A stretch of DNA of 64,000 nucleotides from Deltaproteobacteria bacterium (GCA_025358085.1 JANYKT010000019.1:62001-126000); one strand, 5' to 3'; positions 8,423-18,145 are shown, counted from the stretch's first letter. Notes: a model not told the origin generated them from the sequence alone. Made by a program: numbers and translations.

Positions 8423-9114
8423 TGCTGTTCGCCATCGTTGTCTTTCCCGGCTCGAACTGCGACCACGACGTCTATCACGTCGCGAAGCACGTCCTCGGCC
8501 GCGCGGCGCGCTACATCTGGCACAAGGATCGCGACTTGCGGGGCGCCGACGTGGTGGTGCTGCCGGGCGGTTTCTCTTACGGCGATTACCTGCGCACCGG
8601 CGCCATCGCGCGCTTCTCCCCGGTCATGGAAGAGGTCAAGAAGTTCGCCCAGCGCGGCGGCCATGTCATCGGTATCTGCAATGGCTTTCAGATCTTGCTC
8701 GAGGCGGGGCTGCTGCCCGGCGCCATGCGCCGCAATGATTCGCTCAAGTATGTCTGCCGCGATGTCTCATTGAAGGTCGAGAACGCCACGACGCCCTGGA
8801 CTCGCCGCTATGCGCGCGGCGAAGTGATCAAGATCCCGATTGGCCACGGCGACGGGAACTATTACCTCGATGATGACGGCGTGAAGCGTCTGGAAGGCGA
8901 AGGGCAGATTGCCTTTCGTTATACCGACGCCCGCGGGGCCCGCGGCACGCCGGGCGCCAATCCCAATGGCTCACTCGCTGATATCGCCGGCATTACCAAT
9001 GCGCGCGGCAATGTCATTGGAATGATGCCGCACCCGGAGAGGCTGGCCGAGAAGGTGCTGGGCGGCGAGGACGGACTGCGGCTCTTCGAATCCATCGTCG
9101 AGGCCATCGAGTGA
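8422..9114 (+). CDS. purQ: phosphoribosylformylglycinamidine synthase, glutaminase subunit PurQ
   Basis: 230 residues, class I glutamine amidotransferase fold. Begins [18 protein letters not shown]; the oxyanion region is [17 protein letters not shown], the nucleophile Cys is in [10 protein letters not shown], and the His/Glu pair is in GMMPHPERL. It releases ammonia from glutamine for FGAM synthase. Overlaps purS by one base and the following gene at its stop, so the three are likely cotranslated. Confidence 0.95.
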   Translation: MLFAIVVFPGSNCDHDVYHVAKHVLGRAARYIWHKDRDLRGADVVVLPGGFSYGDYLRTGAIARFSPVMEEVKKFAQRGGHVIGICNGFQILLEAGLLPGAMRRNDSLKYVCRDVSLKVENATTPWTRRYARGEVIKIPIGHGDGNYYLDDDGVKRLEGEGQIAFRYTDARGARGTPGANPNGSLADIAGITNARGNVIGMMPHPERLAEKVLGGEDGLRLFESIVEAIE

Positions 9115-9653
9115 TGCTTTTGCTGGCGGCGCTGCTGCTCGCGATGCCGGCCGACAAGCGACTGCAGCTCTCGGTCAAAGCGCCATTGATCGAGCGCGTC
9201 GATCCGGGGACGCTCTTCATCGAGACCGAGGGAGACGTCCACGCCGAGCTTTTGCCTTCGGACGAGATACTGCTCGAGGCGAAGAAGCCCGGCGTGTCGC
9301 GCGTGTTCCTCTTCTCGAAGTTCCTGGTGCGGGTCTACGAGGTGGCGGTGGAGGTGCCGCTGCCCGCCCTCGGACCCGGCGGCTGCGCGCCGGTGATCGA
9401 TGCAAAGACTTATGAAGCTTGCCGCGCGTGCATCGGCCCCGGCGAAAAGGTTGTCTTCGAACTCGAGGGGCTGCAGGCCGTGGCAAGGGCCGCACAGGTC
9501 GAGCTTTCGAAAGCTTCATTGGCGCATCTCTCGGTCGGTTTTTCTCCCTACGGGTTGAGACTCAAAGGCGCGCGCGATGAGGCGGAGCGCCGGCGCGCGC
9601 TGCGGGCAGTCTGGCCGGCGTTGCTGGGGCCGGTCCGCCTCGACAACCCTTGA
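9114..9653 (+). CDS. secreted protein resembling a pilus-assembly N-terminal (CpaC/RhcC-type) domain
   Basis: 179 residues. A short hydrophobic leader ([13 protein letters not shown]) precedes a beta-rich domain with LIERVDPGTLFIETEGDVHAELLPSDEILLEAKKPGVSRVFLF. This pattern matches the N-terminal domain of secretins and pilus formation proteins, in which a signal for position and a KKPG turn recur. The rest, with two Cys near residue 100, is not recognised. The ATG overlaps the purQ stop (GTGATG), odd for an envelope protein following purQ. Assignment is from sequence pattern only. Confidence 0.5.
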   Translation: MLLLAALLLAMPADKRLQLSVKAPLIERVDPGTLFIETEGDVHAELLPSDEILLEAKKPGVSRVFLFSKFLVRVYEVAVEVPLPALGPGGCAPVIDAKTYEACRACIGPGEKVVFELEGLQAVARAAQVELSKASLAHLSVGFSPYGLRLKGARDEAERRRALRAVWPALLGPVRLDNP

Positions 9654-9796
9654 TTGCGCCGGACGCCCGTCTTCAAAAAAAACGTTCTCGCGCCGCTGCC
9701 GTAACCGGACCCAGCGCGCGGGCATCGCGATTCTCTGCACGGGTCGGCCGGCTCGCGAAGGGCATCGCGGAGACTGTCGCGCGGCCGTTGCCTTTG

Positions 9797-9964
9797 CTAC
9801 CGCGGCGGATGCGCCTCGAGATGCTTCCGCGCGCCTTCGGACAGCATGTCCTCGTGCAGCCGGGCCGCGTCGCCGAAGGAGGCCTCGCCTGTGGCTCCGT
9901 CGATGAGGTGCGTGGCCAGTAAATCGAGCGCTTTTTGCGCGCCCCAGAGGCCCTCTGCAAACAC
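9797..9964 (-). CDS. hypothetical 55-residue protein
   Basis: A short minus-strand frame directly after the metallophosphoesterase, starting at a GTG. It reads as a plausible soluble helical peptide (QKALDLLATHLIDGATGEASF) with the high GC at third positions expected of real genes here. No family recognised and no clear ribosome site. It could equally be a remnant or a chance frame. Confidence 0.25.
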   Translation of the reverse strand: MFAEGLWGAQKALDLLATHLIDGATGEASFGDAARLHEDMLSEGARKHLEAHPPR

Positions 9965-10019
9965 GACGCGGCCCCTCGCGCGCGGCTCGCCGAGGAGCCG
10001 CGCGGTCCCGCCCGGACTC

Positions 10020-11528
10020 CTACGCCAACGAAAGAATCGGCTCCTGCAACGACTCGCTCGGAAGCTTCCCGATCGACAGCGTCCGCTGTGGCAGCAGCGC
10101 AGGCACTCGCGACTCTTGCGCCGTCGGCAGCTTCCACCGGCGCAGTTCGGCGACGCCGTTCTCGATGCAGACGTGCGGGAATCCTTCGCCGGCCTTGGTC
10201 CACGCCCCCAGATTGAAATAGCGCGCGCCATTGCCCACCGCCTGCTCCAGCGGCCGGTGGCTATGCCCCATGACGATGAATTTGACGTCGAACACCTGGG
10301 CCACGCGGCGCGCGGCCTGCAGCAGCATCGGGTGCGCGTCGGTGCGGCGCTTGCCGCCCAGCAGCGCATTCAGTGCGGCAAAGCCGATGCCGACACCGGT
10401 GAGCGCAAAAGCCTTGGCCCAGAAGCCGTCCATCATCGACGACAGCAACGAGGCGGCGCCCAGGGACAAGAGCGCCAGCAGCATCCGATCCATATAAAAG
10501 AGCTGCATTGAATCAAACAGGCTCTGCTCGGCCGGCCGCGAAGCCATGGCGATCAATTGCTGCGCTTGTTTCTCGGTGCCCTGGAATTTCGCCAGCATCT
10601 GGCGTAGGTGCGGCGAGGCCACCGGCGCGATGGCCTTGTCGGCCGCCCGCCAGAAAGCGCGGGACAGCTTCAATGATTGCCGCAGGATTGGATAGAGCAC
10701 GCGAAAGACCATGACGAAGTAGTCGCCCGCGATGCGCAGCGGATTGCCCGCCTTGAGCACCCAGTCGAGGTACTCCTTCACGCCCCAGGTGTCGGCGTCG
10801 TCCATGTCCACCTGCTCGGAATAGCGATTGACGAAGTAGCGGACGACAAGTGAACTCATTGGCAGGTTCATTTCGCCAGCCGCCTGCCGGTGCTCGTCGA
10901 AGAAGCCGTCCTGCACTGAATAATGATCGTGGGCATTGCCGTGCTCGGCATAGAAGAAGCCCGGCTCCAGGTAAAACCAGTCGTGAAAGACCACATTGCG
11001 CGCCAGCCGCCGCTCCATCCCGCAGCGCAGCGAAAGTTGCCGGCGGAACTCCGCCTGCACGGCAGGCCAGCGAAACTCGGCGTCGTGATTCCCACGGATG
11101 ATGTGGACAGAATTTCCCTTTTGGAGAAAGCGTGCGAGCGCGTCAAAGACCTGGGGATGACGCTCGACGGTGCGCTGCAGCTTCCAGACGCACTTCAACT
11201 CCTCGGGCGCAAGTCCATCCTCGCGTTCGTCGGCGCGGACCTGGAACGGCACCTCCGCGCCTGGCGGGGGCGTCATCGTGATCGCGACGAAGTCGACGAT
11301 GTCGCCGTTCAGAATCAAACGCCAGGGCTTGCCCTTGGTACGGTGCGACGCGTGGTGGTCGAGAAAGGCCGCCAGCGGCGCGTCGATTGCACGGGGCCGC
11401 AGGATCTGGGCGGGCTTCATTCGGCTCTTCAAGTCCGCCCCGAGATGCAGATCGGAGATGGCGAGCAGGTTGTGCGAACGCTCCGCCAATGATCCCCGAA
11501 CGTGCCGCCACATCCTGGTCAGACCCAT
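10020..11528 (-). CDS. metallophosphoesterase with an inserted transmembrane hairpin
   Basis: 502 residues. All calcineurin-like metal motifs are present: AISDLHLGAD near the N-terminus, LNGDIVDF, IRGNHDAEF, EHGNAHDHYS and, near the C-terminus, VMGHSHRPLE. Between the fourth and the last motif are about 200 extra residues that include two adjacent hydrophobic segments (LLALLSLGAASLL and AFALTGVGIGFAALNAL), so the enzyme is probably membrane-anchored through its middle. ATG 11528 has AAGGAG at good spacing; a longer frame upstream lacks this. The substrate could be a nucleotide, phospholipid or lipid A-type molecule. Confidence 0.78.
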   Translation of the reverse strand: MGLTRMWRHVRGSLAERSHNLLAISDLHLGADLKSRMKPAQILRPRAIDAPLAAFLDHHASHRTKGKPWRLILNGDIVDFVAITMTPPPGAEVPFQVRADEREDGLAPEELKCVWKLQRTVERHPQVFDALARFLQKGNSVHIIRGNHDAEFRWPAVQAEFRRQLSLRCGMERRLARNVVFHDWFYLEPGFFYAEHGNAHDHYSVQDGFFDEHRQAAGEMNLPMSSLVVRYFVNRYSEQVDMDDADTWGVKEYLDWVLKAGNPLRIAGDYFVMVFRVLYPILRQSLKLSRAFWRAADKAIAPVASPHLRQMLAKFQGTEKQAQQLIAMASRPAEQSLFDSMQLFYMDRMLLALLSLGAASLLSSMMDGFWAKAFALTGVGIGFAALNALLGGKRRTDAHPMLLQAARRVAQVFDVKFIVMGHSHRPLEQAVGNGARYFNLGAWTKAGEGFPHVCIENGVAELRRWKLPTAQESRVPALLPQRTLSIGKLPSESLQEPILSLA

Positions 11529-11673
11529 GAGACGCTCCTTCGAAAGGTCTCCTCCTGAGCAAGGGGCGTGCCGATGCGTAGCATTCCGGACCGACAGACC
11601 AGCCTGTCTTGTCATTGACAATCAACCGATCAATGGAGTCTGGCGTTGGGCAGCAGAAGGAGCGGTGATTAAA

Positions 11674-12819
11674 TCAAAGCGCCTTCTCGTAGACTCGATA
11701 GGTCTTGTATTTCTTCGCGCCCATCCGCTCAATGCCGCGGTTGATCATCACGTTGTCCTCAAGGGTCCAGCCCAGCTCCCCGCCGACATAGCCGCGCCTG
11801 GCGCCGCGCTGGGCCACCTCGACATAGAGCACTGCCGCCAGCGTCCCGTACTTATGCGAAGCGCGAAATTCCTCCTTCACGCCCAGCAAGATCAGCCGCG
11901 CGTGCTTCGGCCGCGCGAACTTCAGGCGCCAGAGGAGCTTCGCCAGGTTCAGCGGCCGCCTCATCAATTCGCCGTCGAAATCCTTGACCAGCTCATTGAC
12001 GTCCGGAATGGCAAAGCACATGGCCGCCGGCTTCCCGTCGACTTCAGCCACCAGTGCGATCTCGGTATCGACGAACATCTTGTATTCGGAAGCGATGATC
12101 TCGAGTTCGGCGCTGGTAAAAGGAGTGAAGCCCCAATTGCTGGACCAGGACGAATTGTAGATATCGCGGATGATATCGACCTCGCGGCGGAAATGTTTCA
12201 GGTCCATCGGCCGCACGCGCACATTCGGCAGCTTGCGGGTCCGTTCGGCGATGCGTTTGGTGCGCTCGTCGATGGAGCCAGAGGTATACCACCAGCAAAA
12301 GAAGTCCTTTGCCTTGGCGTATCCCGCGTTCTCGATCAGCGGGCCGACATAAGGCTTGTTGTGCGGCATTCCGATCCGCGGCGGGGTCGTAAAGCCATCG
12401 ACCAGGATGCCTGTCTCTCCCTTCGAGTCCAGCGTCAGCGGGCCGCGCAGCCGGGTGCGGCCGTGCGCCCGCGCCCACCCTTCGGCCCGGGCGAATAGAG
12501 CACCGGCGACCGCTGGATCGTCCTTGCTGTCGAAGAAACCAAAGAAGGCAATGCCCGTCTCGGTGGGCCACTGCTGGTCGAAATCACTGTCGGTATGAGC
12601 GGTGATGCGGCCCACCGGCTTGCCGTTCTGCCAGGCGACAAAGGCCGCGAGCTCGCCGTGCTTGAGGAACGGGCTCTTCTTCGGGTCGAGCAGGCGGCGG
12701 TAGTCGTCGAGCAGCGGCGGCACCCAGAGCGGGTCGCTCTTCATGCCCAGCGTCCAGGGCATGTGCAGGAAGATCTCCTGCTCCTTCTTGTTGGCGACTT
12801 CGCGGACGTCGATGGCCAT
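11674..12819 (-). CDS. GNAT-fold protein of the ~380-residue YghO-like family
   Basis: 381 residues. The N-terminal part (FLHMPWTLGMKSDPLWVPPLLDDYRRLLDPKKSPF) and the middle part (LRGPLTLDSKGETGILVDGF, PPRIGMPHNKPYV, NSSWSSNWGFTPFT) match a widespread acyltransferase-like family related to E. coli YghO. The C-terminal half has a weak GNAT fold. Function is not established for the family. Divergent from ileS with about 150 nt between the starts. Confidence 0.65.
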   Translation of the reverse strand: MAIDVREVANKKEQEIFLHMPWTLGMKSDPLWVPPLLDDYRRLLDPKKSPFLKHGELAAFVAWQNGKPVGRITAHTDSDFDQQWPTETGIAFFGFFDSKDDPAVAGALFARAEGWARAHGRTRLRGPLTLDSKGETGILVDGFTTPPRIGMPHNKPYVGPLIENAGYAKAKDFFCWWYTSGSIDERTKRIAERTRKLPNVRVRPMDLKHFRREVDIIRDIYNSSWSSNWGFTPFTSAELEIIASEYKMFVDTEIALVAEVDGKPAAMCFAIPDVNELVKDFDGELMRRPLNLAKLLWRLKFARPKHARLILLGVKEEFRASHKYGTLAAVLYVEVAQRGARRGYVGGELGWTLEDNVMINRGIERMGAKKYKTYRVYEKAL

Positions 12820-12970
12820 TTGAGGAGGAGCCTCTATCAGCCGCGACCGCCGCTGGAAAGGGGCCCGCGAGGTCTTCAGCCCGGCCGCAAAGCATTGCCG
12901 CCGCGCGGGCCGCGTGATACGGCAACCCGCTTTTACAACTCGCTTTTATCCTCTGCAATGCAAAGGAAGC

Positions 12971-15823
12971 ATGGACTTACGCGACACCGTCCACCTCCCG
13001 AAGACCGACTTCCCGATGCGCGCGGCCCTGGCGGAGCGCGAACCGCAGCAGATCGAGGCGTGGCGGGCGTCAGGGCTCTACGAGCAGATCCTCGCGGCCA
13101 ATGCCGCTCGGGAGAAGTTCGTACTGCACGATGGGCCTCCCTATGCCAACGGCTCCCTGCACGCCGGCCACTTCCTCAACAAGATCTTGAAGGACATGGT
13201 GGTGAAGTACCGCTCGATGAGCGGCCGGCTGGCGGACTTCGTGCCCGGCTGGGACTGTCACGGATTGCCCATCGAGCGCCAGGTGGACAAACAGCTGGGC
13301 GCGAAGAAGCGCGAACTCACTCCCGGCCAGTTCCGCCGCGCGTGCCGCGCCTATGCCGCGGAACAGGTCGACATTCAACGCCGCGAGTTCCAGCGCCTGG
13401 GCGTCTTCGCGCGCTGGGACGAGCCTTATCTGACCATGGCCTTCAGCTACGAGGCGCGCATCGTCCGCGAGCTTTCGATCATCGCCGCGCGCGGCGCGCT
13501 CTACCGGCGCAAGCGGCCGGTGCACTGGTGCTCGGCCGACGCCACCGCGCTCGCCGAGGCCGAGGTCGAGTATGCCGACAAGACCAGCCCTTCTATCTAT
13601 GTCGCGTTCGAGATCACCGAGCTCGGCAAGCTGCCGGTGACGCTGGCACAAAGGCCCGGACTGGCACTTGCCATCTGGACCACGACGCCGTGGACCATTC
13701 CGGCGAATCTCGCCATCGCCGCGAATCCAGAGATTGAATACCTCGCTTATGAACTCGGCGCGCGCACGGTCATCGTCGCCAAAGAGCTGCTGCAAAGCTT
13801 CCTGAAAGAGTGCGCGCCCGGTGAGCTGAGCGACGATCCGATTCGAAAGATCACCGAAGCGCCCTCGCACGCGGCCCGCTTGCCGGCGCTGAAGGACCAC
13901 ACGAAGATCGTCGCCAACTTCTCCGGCGCGGAGCTGGAAGGAGTGAAGTACCGGCACCCGCTCCTGGGCCGCATTTCGCCGGTGCTGCTGGGCGAGCACC
14001 CGACCATCGAAGCGGGTACCGGGCTCGTGCACACCGCGCCGGGCCACGGCGAGGACGACTATCGAATGGGCCTCAAGTATGGCCTCGATATCCTCACGCC
14101 GGTGGACAGCCACGGGAAGTTCACCGACGAGGCCGGGCTGCCGCAGCTGGTGGGCAAGAAGGTCTTCGACGCCAACCCGCTGATTGTCGAGCTGCTGCGC
14201 GGTGCCGGGGCGCTGCTCGGGGCGCTTGAGATCCGGCATAGCTATCCGCACTGCTGGCGTTGCAAGAACCCGGTCATCTTCCGCGCCACCGATCAATGGT
14301 GGATCGGGCTCGATATCGAGCTGGGCGGGACGACCATTCGCAAGGCCGCATTGCAGGCAATCGATCAGATCGACAAGAGCGGCGGCTGGATCCCGGGCTG
14401 GGGCAAGGAGCGCATTCGCGGCATGGTCGAGAATCGCCCCGACTGGTGCGTCTCGCGCCAGCGCCAGTGGGGCGTGCCGATTCCAGTGGCTTACTGCGCG
14501 CGGGACAGGGAGGCATTCATTTCTCCTGCCTTCATGGAGCGCGTGGCGACATTCTTTGATACCGAAGGCGCGGACGCCTGGTTCGACCGGCCATTGAGTG
14601 AGCTGCTGCCTGAAGGTGCGCGCTGCGCAAAGTGCGGCGGCACCGAGTTCGAGAAAGAGACTGACATCCTCGACGTGTGGTTCGACAGCGGCAGTTCGTT
14701 CGCGGCAGTGCTCTCGCGCCCGACGCTGCAGATGCCGGCTGACCTGTATCTGGAAGGCTCGGACCAGCACCGCGGCTGGTTCAACTCGTCGCTCACCATC
14801 GGCGTCGCCACCCGCGGCGAGTCGCCCTTCAGGGCCTGCCTCACCCACGGCTTCGTCGTCGACGGAGAAGGCCGGAAGATGTCCAAGTCCCTGGGCAACT
14901 ACGTGGACCCGGCCCAGATGATCAAGAAGTACGGAGCAGAGGTGGTGCGGCTCTGGGTGGCCGCATCGGACTATCGCGATGACATCCGGCTCTCGAACAA
15001 CATCCTCGATACCTTGTCGGAGGGATATCGGAAGATCCGCAATACTTTAAGATACTGCCTCTCGCAGCTGTTCGACTTCGACCCCGAGTCCGATTCTGTC
15101 CCTGTTGAATCTTTACTACCCATCGACCGGTGGGCGCTGAGCCGCCTCGAGCGCTACCGCGCGCAGGTGACCAAAGCTTATGAAGCGTATGAGTTCCACC
15201 GCATCTATCACGCGACCGTGGATCTTTGCGCCACCGATCTCTCGGCTTTCTACTTCGATGCTTTGAAAGACCGCACCTATTGCTCCGGCAAGCGCTGGCC
15301 CGAACGGCGCGCGGCGCAAACAGTCTTGTATCGAATCGCCCGCGACCTCTGCCGGCTGCTGGCGCCGATGAGCTCGTTCACGGCAGAGGAGGCGTGGCAG
15401 CACTTGCCGCGCAAGAGCGTGCCGTCGGTGTTCCTGGCCGGGCTGCCCGTGGAAGACGGCTCGTTGATCGACGAGCCGCTCGAAGAAGAGTTCCGCGAGC
15501 TCGCCCAGCTGCGCCTGGTGGTCAACGGCGCCCTCGAGCTGAAGCGGGCCGCCAAGGAGCTCGGGAAGGCCAGCGAAGCCGACGTCATCCTGCGCCTGCC
15601 GGGCGACGCTACGCCGGCGCTGCGCGAGGTGGTCGAGAAGTACGAGCACCAGCTGGCAGATCTTTTCCTTTGCGCGAGCGTGACCCTCGCCGAAGGGGTC
15701 AAGCTCGCGGCGGAGGTGCGGAAGAGCACCAACGTTCCGTGCGAGCGCTGCTGGCGCGCGTTGCCCGAGGTGGCCGCGCACCCGCAAAAGCTGTGCGCGC
15801 GTTGCACCCGGGCGGTGGCTTAA
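12971..15823 (+). CDS. ileS: isoleucine--tRNA ligase
   Basis: 950 residues, typical of bacterial class I IleRS. HIGH motif in PPYANGSLHAGHFLNK (about residues 55-70), the WxxGWDCHGLP segment, the CP1 editing domain (TTPWTIPANLAI, GTGLVHTAPGHGEDDY), DQHRGWFNSSL, and KMSKS as GRKMSKSLGNYVDP. The C-terminal zinc module is CERCW...CARC. ATG 12971 is preferred over an upstream in-frame ATG at 12914 because MDLRDTVHLPKTDFPMRA aligns with the usual N-terminus and AAAGGA precedes it. lspA follows with no gap. Confidence 0.97.
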   Translation: MDLRDTVHLPKTDFPMRAALAEREPQQIEAWRASGLYEQILAANAAREKFVLHDGPPYANGSLHAGHFLNKILKDMVVKYRSMSGRLADFVPGWDCHGLPIERQVDKQLGAKKRELTPGQFRRACRAYAAEQVDIQRREFQRLGVFARWDEPYLTMAFSYEARIVRELSIIAARGALYRRKRPVHWCSADATALAEAEVEYADKTSPSIYVAFEITELGKLPVTLAQRPGLALAIWTTTPWTIPANLAIAANPEIEYLAYELGARTVIVAKELLQSFLKECAPGELSDDPIRKITEAPSHAARLPALKDHTKIVANFSGAELEGVKYRHPLLGRISPVLLGEHPTIEAGTGLVHTAPGHGEDDYRMGLKYGLDILTPVDSHGKFTDEAGLPQLVGKKVFDANPLIVELLRGAGALLGALEIRHSYPHCWRCKNPVIFRATDQWWIGLDIELGGTTIRKAALQAIDQIDKSGGWIPGWGKERIRGMVENRPDWCVSRQRQWGVPIPVAYCARDREAFISPAFMERVATFFDTEGADAWFDRPLSELLPEGARCAKCGGTEFEKETDILDVWFDSGSSFAAVLSRPTLQMPADLYLEGSDQHRGWFNSSLTIGVATRGESPFRACLTHGFVVDGEGRKMSKSLGNYVDPAQMIKKYGAEVVRLWVAASDYRDDIRLSNNILDTLSEGYRKIRNTLRYCLSQLFDFDPESDSVPVESLLPIDRWALSRLERYRAQVTKAYEAYEFHRIYHATVDLCATDLSAFYFDALKDRTYCSGKRWPERRAAQTVLYRIARDLCRLLAPMSSFTAEEAWQHLPRKSVPSVFLAGLPVEDGSLIDEPLEEEFRELAQLRLVVNGALELKRAAKELGKASEADVILRLPGDATPALREVVEKYEHQLADLFLCASVTLAEGVKLAAEVRKSTNVPCERCWRALPEVAAHPQKLCARCTRAVA

Positions 15824-16435
15824 ATGAAGAACTCGAAGTGGAAGCTGCTGGCGCTGATTGCGGGCTTCGTCCTGATTGCCGACCAGTGGACCAAGTATCT
15901 GGCGGTCCAGCATCTGACGCGCATCGATCAAGTGGTCGGCGCGCAGGACACGGGCGCGCGCTTCCAGGCCTTCATTGCCGAGAAAGATCTGCAGGAGCGG
16001 GGGCTCTCCGATGCTCCAATCGTCGTGCTGCCCGGCTACTGGCAGTTCGTCTATGCGCAGAACCGCGGCGCGGCTTTCAGCTTTCTCGCCGGCGTGGGCG
16101 AGAAGTTCCGCGTGCCCTTCTTCTACCTGGTTTCCATTGCCGCGGTGATCTTCATCTTCTCTTATTATCGCAAGCTCACCGAGCAGCAGCGTTATCTGCA
16201 GGTAGCGCTGGCGCTGGTGCTGGGCGGCGCCATCGGGAACGCGCTCGACCGCGTCCTGCGTGGCTATGTGATCGACTTCATCGACTGGCACCTGCACGAC
16301 CTGCACTGGCCGGTCTTCAACGTGGCTGACAGCGGCATCTCGGTCGGCCTCGTCCTCTTGTTCCTCGATATGCTGCTCGCGAAGAAGAGCCCGGCGGCTG
16401 GCGTCCGGGAAGCTCCGCGCGCCGGCGCGCGTTAG
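15824..16435 (+). CDS. lspA: lipoprotein signal peptidase (signal peptidase II)
   Basis: 203 residues with four membrane segments. Catalytic aspartates are expected at D151 (GYVIDFIDW) and D169 (VFNVADSGI). The NRGAAFSF and GGAIGNALDR motifs are intact. It cleaves the signal peptide of diacylglyceryl-modified prolipoproteins in the inner membrane. About 40 extra residues lie between the first membrane segment and the NRGAAF motif (residues 32-72), making the protein longer than the usual ~165. Starts at the base after the ileS stop, so cotranscribed. Confidence 0.95.
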   Translation: MKNSKWKLLALIAGFVLIADQWTKYLAVQHLTRIDQVVGAQDTGARFQAFIAEKDLQERGLSDAPIVVLPGYWQFVYAQNRGAAFSFLAGVGEKFRVPFFYLVSIAAVIFIFSYYRKLTEQQRYLQVALALVLGGAIGNALDRVLRGYVIDFIDWHLHDLHWPVFNVADSGISVGLVLLFLDMLLAKKSPAAGVREAPRAGAR

Positions 16436-16444
16436 AGAGAAATC

Positions 16445-17524
16445 ATGCTCCCCGTCCTGTTCAATATCGTCCTGCAACCTTCGTGGGCCATCTATGCGCT
16501 CGCCGTCCTCGCGCTGGCCATCGGCGCCTGGCAATGGCGCGGCGTCCGCCAGGCCGGTGGCACTTCCAAAAAGGCGCTCGAAGCATTTGCGACCTGGACG
16601 GCCGGCGCGGGGGTCGTCTTCTTCCTCGCCGTCCGGACCTTGGGCGACCCAGGCAACCAGGATCTGTTTCACCTGACCCGCCCCATCGTCGTCCCGCTGC
16701 ACACGTACGGTCTGTTGGTCGCGAGCGCCTTCCTGGTAGCCATGCACCTGGCCGCGCGCGCCGCCGAGCGCTCCGGCCTGGACCGGGAACGCGTCATGGA
16801 TCTGTCGTTCTGGATCCTGCTCGCCGCCATGATCGGCTCGCGCGTTCTTTTCATCGTGGTCAATTGGGACGAGTACGCGCACGACCCCTTGAGCATCTTC
16901 GCCTTCTGGAAGGGCGGCTTGGTGTTCTACGGCGGCTTCCTCGGCGCGGTGGCCTGTTCAATCCTTTATATGCGCAAGCACCAGATGGAATTCTTTCCCT
17001 ACGCTGACGTGCTCGGACCGAGCGTGGCCATCGGGCAGGCGCTGGGCCGGCTGGGCTGCTTCTCCGCGGGCTGCTGCTGGGGCGGGGCGTGCGATGTGCA
17101 CTACGCGCTCGCGGCGCGCTTTCCGCCCGACTCGCTGGCCTATCAATCGCAGGTGGCCAATCACCTGATCGAATCAGGCGCCGCCACCACCATCCCCATT
17201 CATCCGACGCAGCTCTATGAGTCCATCGGCTGCGCCTGCATCTTCCTGTTCCTGACATTCTGGCGCTCGCGAAAGCGGTTCCACGGCGAGCTTTTGTCGC
17301 TGTACCTGATGCTCTACGCGCCGCTGCGCGCTACCGTCGAAGTCCTGCGCGGCGACGAGGAGCGCGGCCGGGTGCTCAACTTCCTCGGACCCTGGGCGCG
17401 GCACGCCTGGTGGAATCTCTCGACCAGCGAGACCATCAGCGTGGGCATCTTCCTGGCGGGCGTAGCCGTTTACGTCACGCAGAGCCGCCGCGCCCTCGCG
17501 CTGCAGCAGCCTGCCGCAGCCTGA
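16445..17524 (+). CDS. lgt: phosphatidylglycerol--prolipoprotein diacylglyceryl transferase
   Basis: 359 residues, polytopic. The Lgt core starts at PLHTYGLLVASAF (about residue 85) and continues with GSRVLFIVVNW, GGLVFYGGFLGA, GQALGRLGCFSAGCCWG, IHPTQLYESIG and ATVEVLRGDEERG. The GCCWG form of the signature is the variant with Cys in place of the enterobacterial N/E residues. About 80 residues with two more hydrophobic segments precede the core. It attaches diacylglycerol to the lipobox Cys, the step before LspA, whose gene lies 9 nt upstream. Confidence 0.93.
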   Translation: MLPVLFNIVLQPSWAIYALAVLALAIGAWQWRGVRQAGGTSKKALEAFATWTAGAGVVFFLAVRTLGDPGNQDLFHLTRPIVVPLHTYGLLVASAFLVAMHLAARAAERSGLDRERVMDLSFWILLAAMIGSRVLFIVVNWDEYAHDPLSIFAFWKGGLVFYGGFLGAVACSILYMRKHQMEFFPYADVLGPSVAIGQALGRLGCFSAGCCWGGACDVHYALAARFPPDSLAYQSQVANHLIESGAATTIPIHPTQLYESIGCACIFLFLTFWRSRKRFHGELLSLYLMLYAPLRATVEVLRGDEERGRVLNFLGPWARHAWWNLSTSETISVGIFLAGVAVYVTQSRRALALQQPAAA

Positions 17525-17542
17525 TCTGGTATCGTCACTTTC

Positions 17543-18145
17543 GTGGCCGGCCCCAACGGATCGCAGCAGCTGCCGCAGCAGAAGCTTGCCGAGGACCTCG
17601 ATGTCCTCGACGAGGACATGACCCTCTTGCAGGTGCTCTACGAAAAGTACTTTCTCGGCATTGACCGCAAGCCGCCCGATCAAGAGCGCAAGAAGGTCGG
17701 CAGCAAGATGCGCACGCTGCGCACCACGCTGGTCAAGAACACCGCCCTCAAGTTCCGCATCAATACGATGTTCGCGAAGCTGATTTCCTTCGAGCGCATG
17801 TGGGACCGCACGCTCATGGAGATCGAGAACGGCACCTACACGCGCGATGTCTTCAAAGCGAAGATGCGCTCGAAGGAGCAGGCAAAGGCGGGGGCGGTCA
17901 AGCCCGCGGTGGCGGCCGCGGTGCCCGAGATCTCGGAAGACAAGCTGCGTAAGCTTTATGACACTTACCTGGTGGCGCGGCAGCGCTGCGGCGAGCCGAC
18001 CGAGGGCATCAGTTACGACTCGGTAGCCAACCGCATCCGCTCGCAGGTCCCGCAGCTGATGGAGAAGCACGGAGCGCGCAACATCGAGTTCAAGGTGGTC
18101 ATCAAGGCCGGCCGGGCCGTGCTGAAGGCGATCCCGCGCACTTGA
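17543..18145 (+). CDS. MXAN_5187 C-terminal-domain protein
   Basis: 200 residues, GTG start. The N-terminal half is helical and charged (coiled-coil-like, EDLDVLDEDMTLLQVLYEKYF...). The C-terminal half carries KLYDTYLVARQRCGEPTEGISYDSVANRIRSQVPQLMEKHGARN, then FKVVIKAGRAVLKA. This is the pattern of the domain named after M. xanthus MXAN_5187, restricted as far as I know to myxobacteria and relatives. It is the main lineage hint in this window. Function unknown; it follows lgt by 18 nt. Confidence 0.75.
   Translation: MAGPNGSQQLPQQKLAEDLDVLDEDMTLLQVLYEKYFLGIDRKPPDQERKKVGSKMRTLRTTLVKNTALKFRINTMFAKLISFERMWDRTLMEIENGTYTRDVFKAKMRSKEQAKAGAVKPAVAAAVPEISEDKLRKLYDTYLVARQRCGEPTEGISYDSVANRIRSQVPQLMEKHGARNIEFKVVIKAGRAVLKAIPRT

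Noticed and set aside
8059-8664. N-terminal extension of the CNNM/CBS gene across purS
   Set aside because: The extra part is antisense to purS and purQ, and the membrane domain starts at the GTG at 8058.
9654-9796. Terminator downstream of the pilus-assembly-like gene
   Set aside because: A run of eight A is present on the plus strand but no adjoining stable hairpin was seen.
13070-14848. Long minus-strand open frame antisense to ileS
   Set aside because: Overlaps the unquestionable IleRS coding sequence; its composition is that of an antisense shadow in high-GC DNA.
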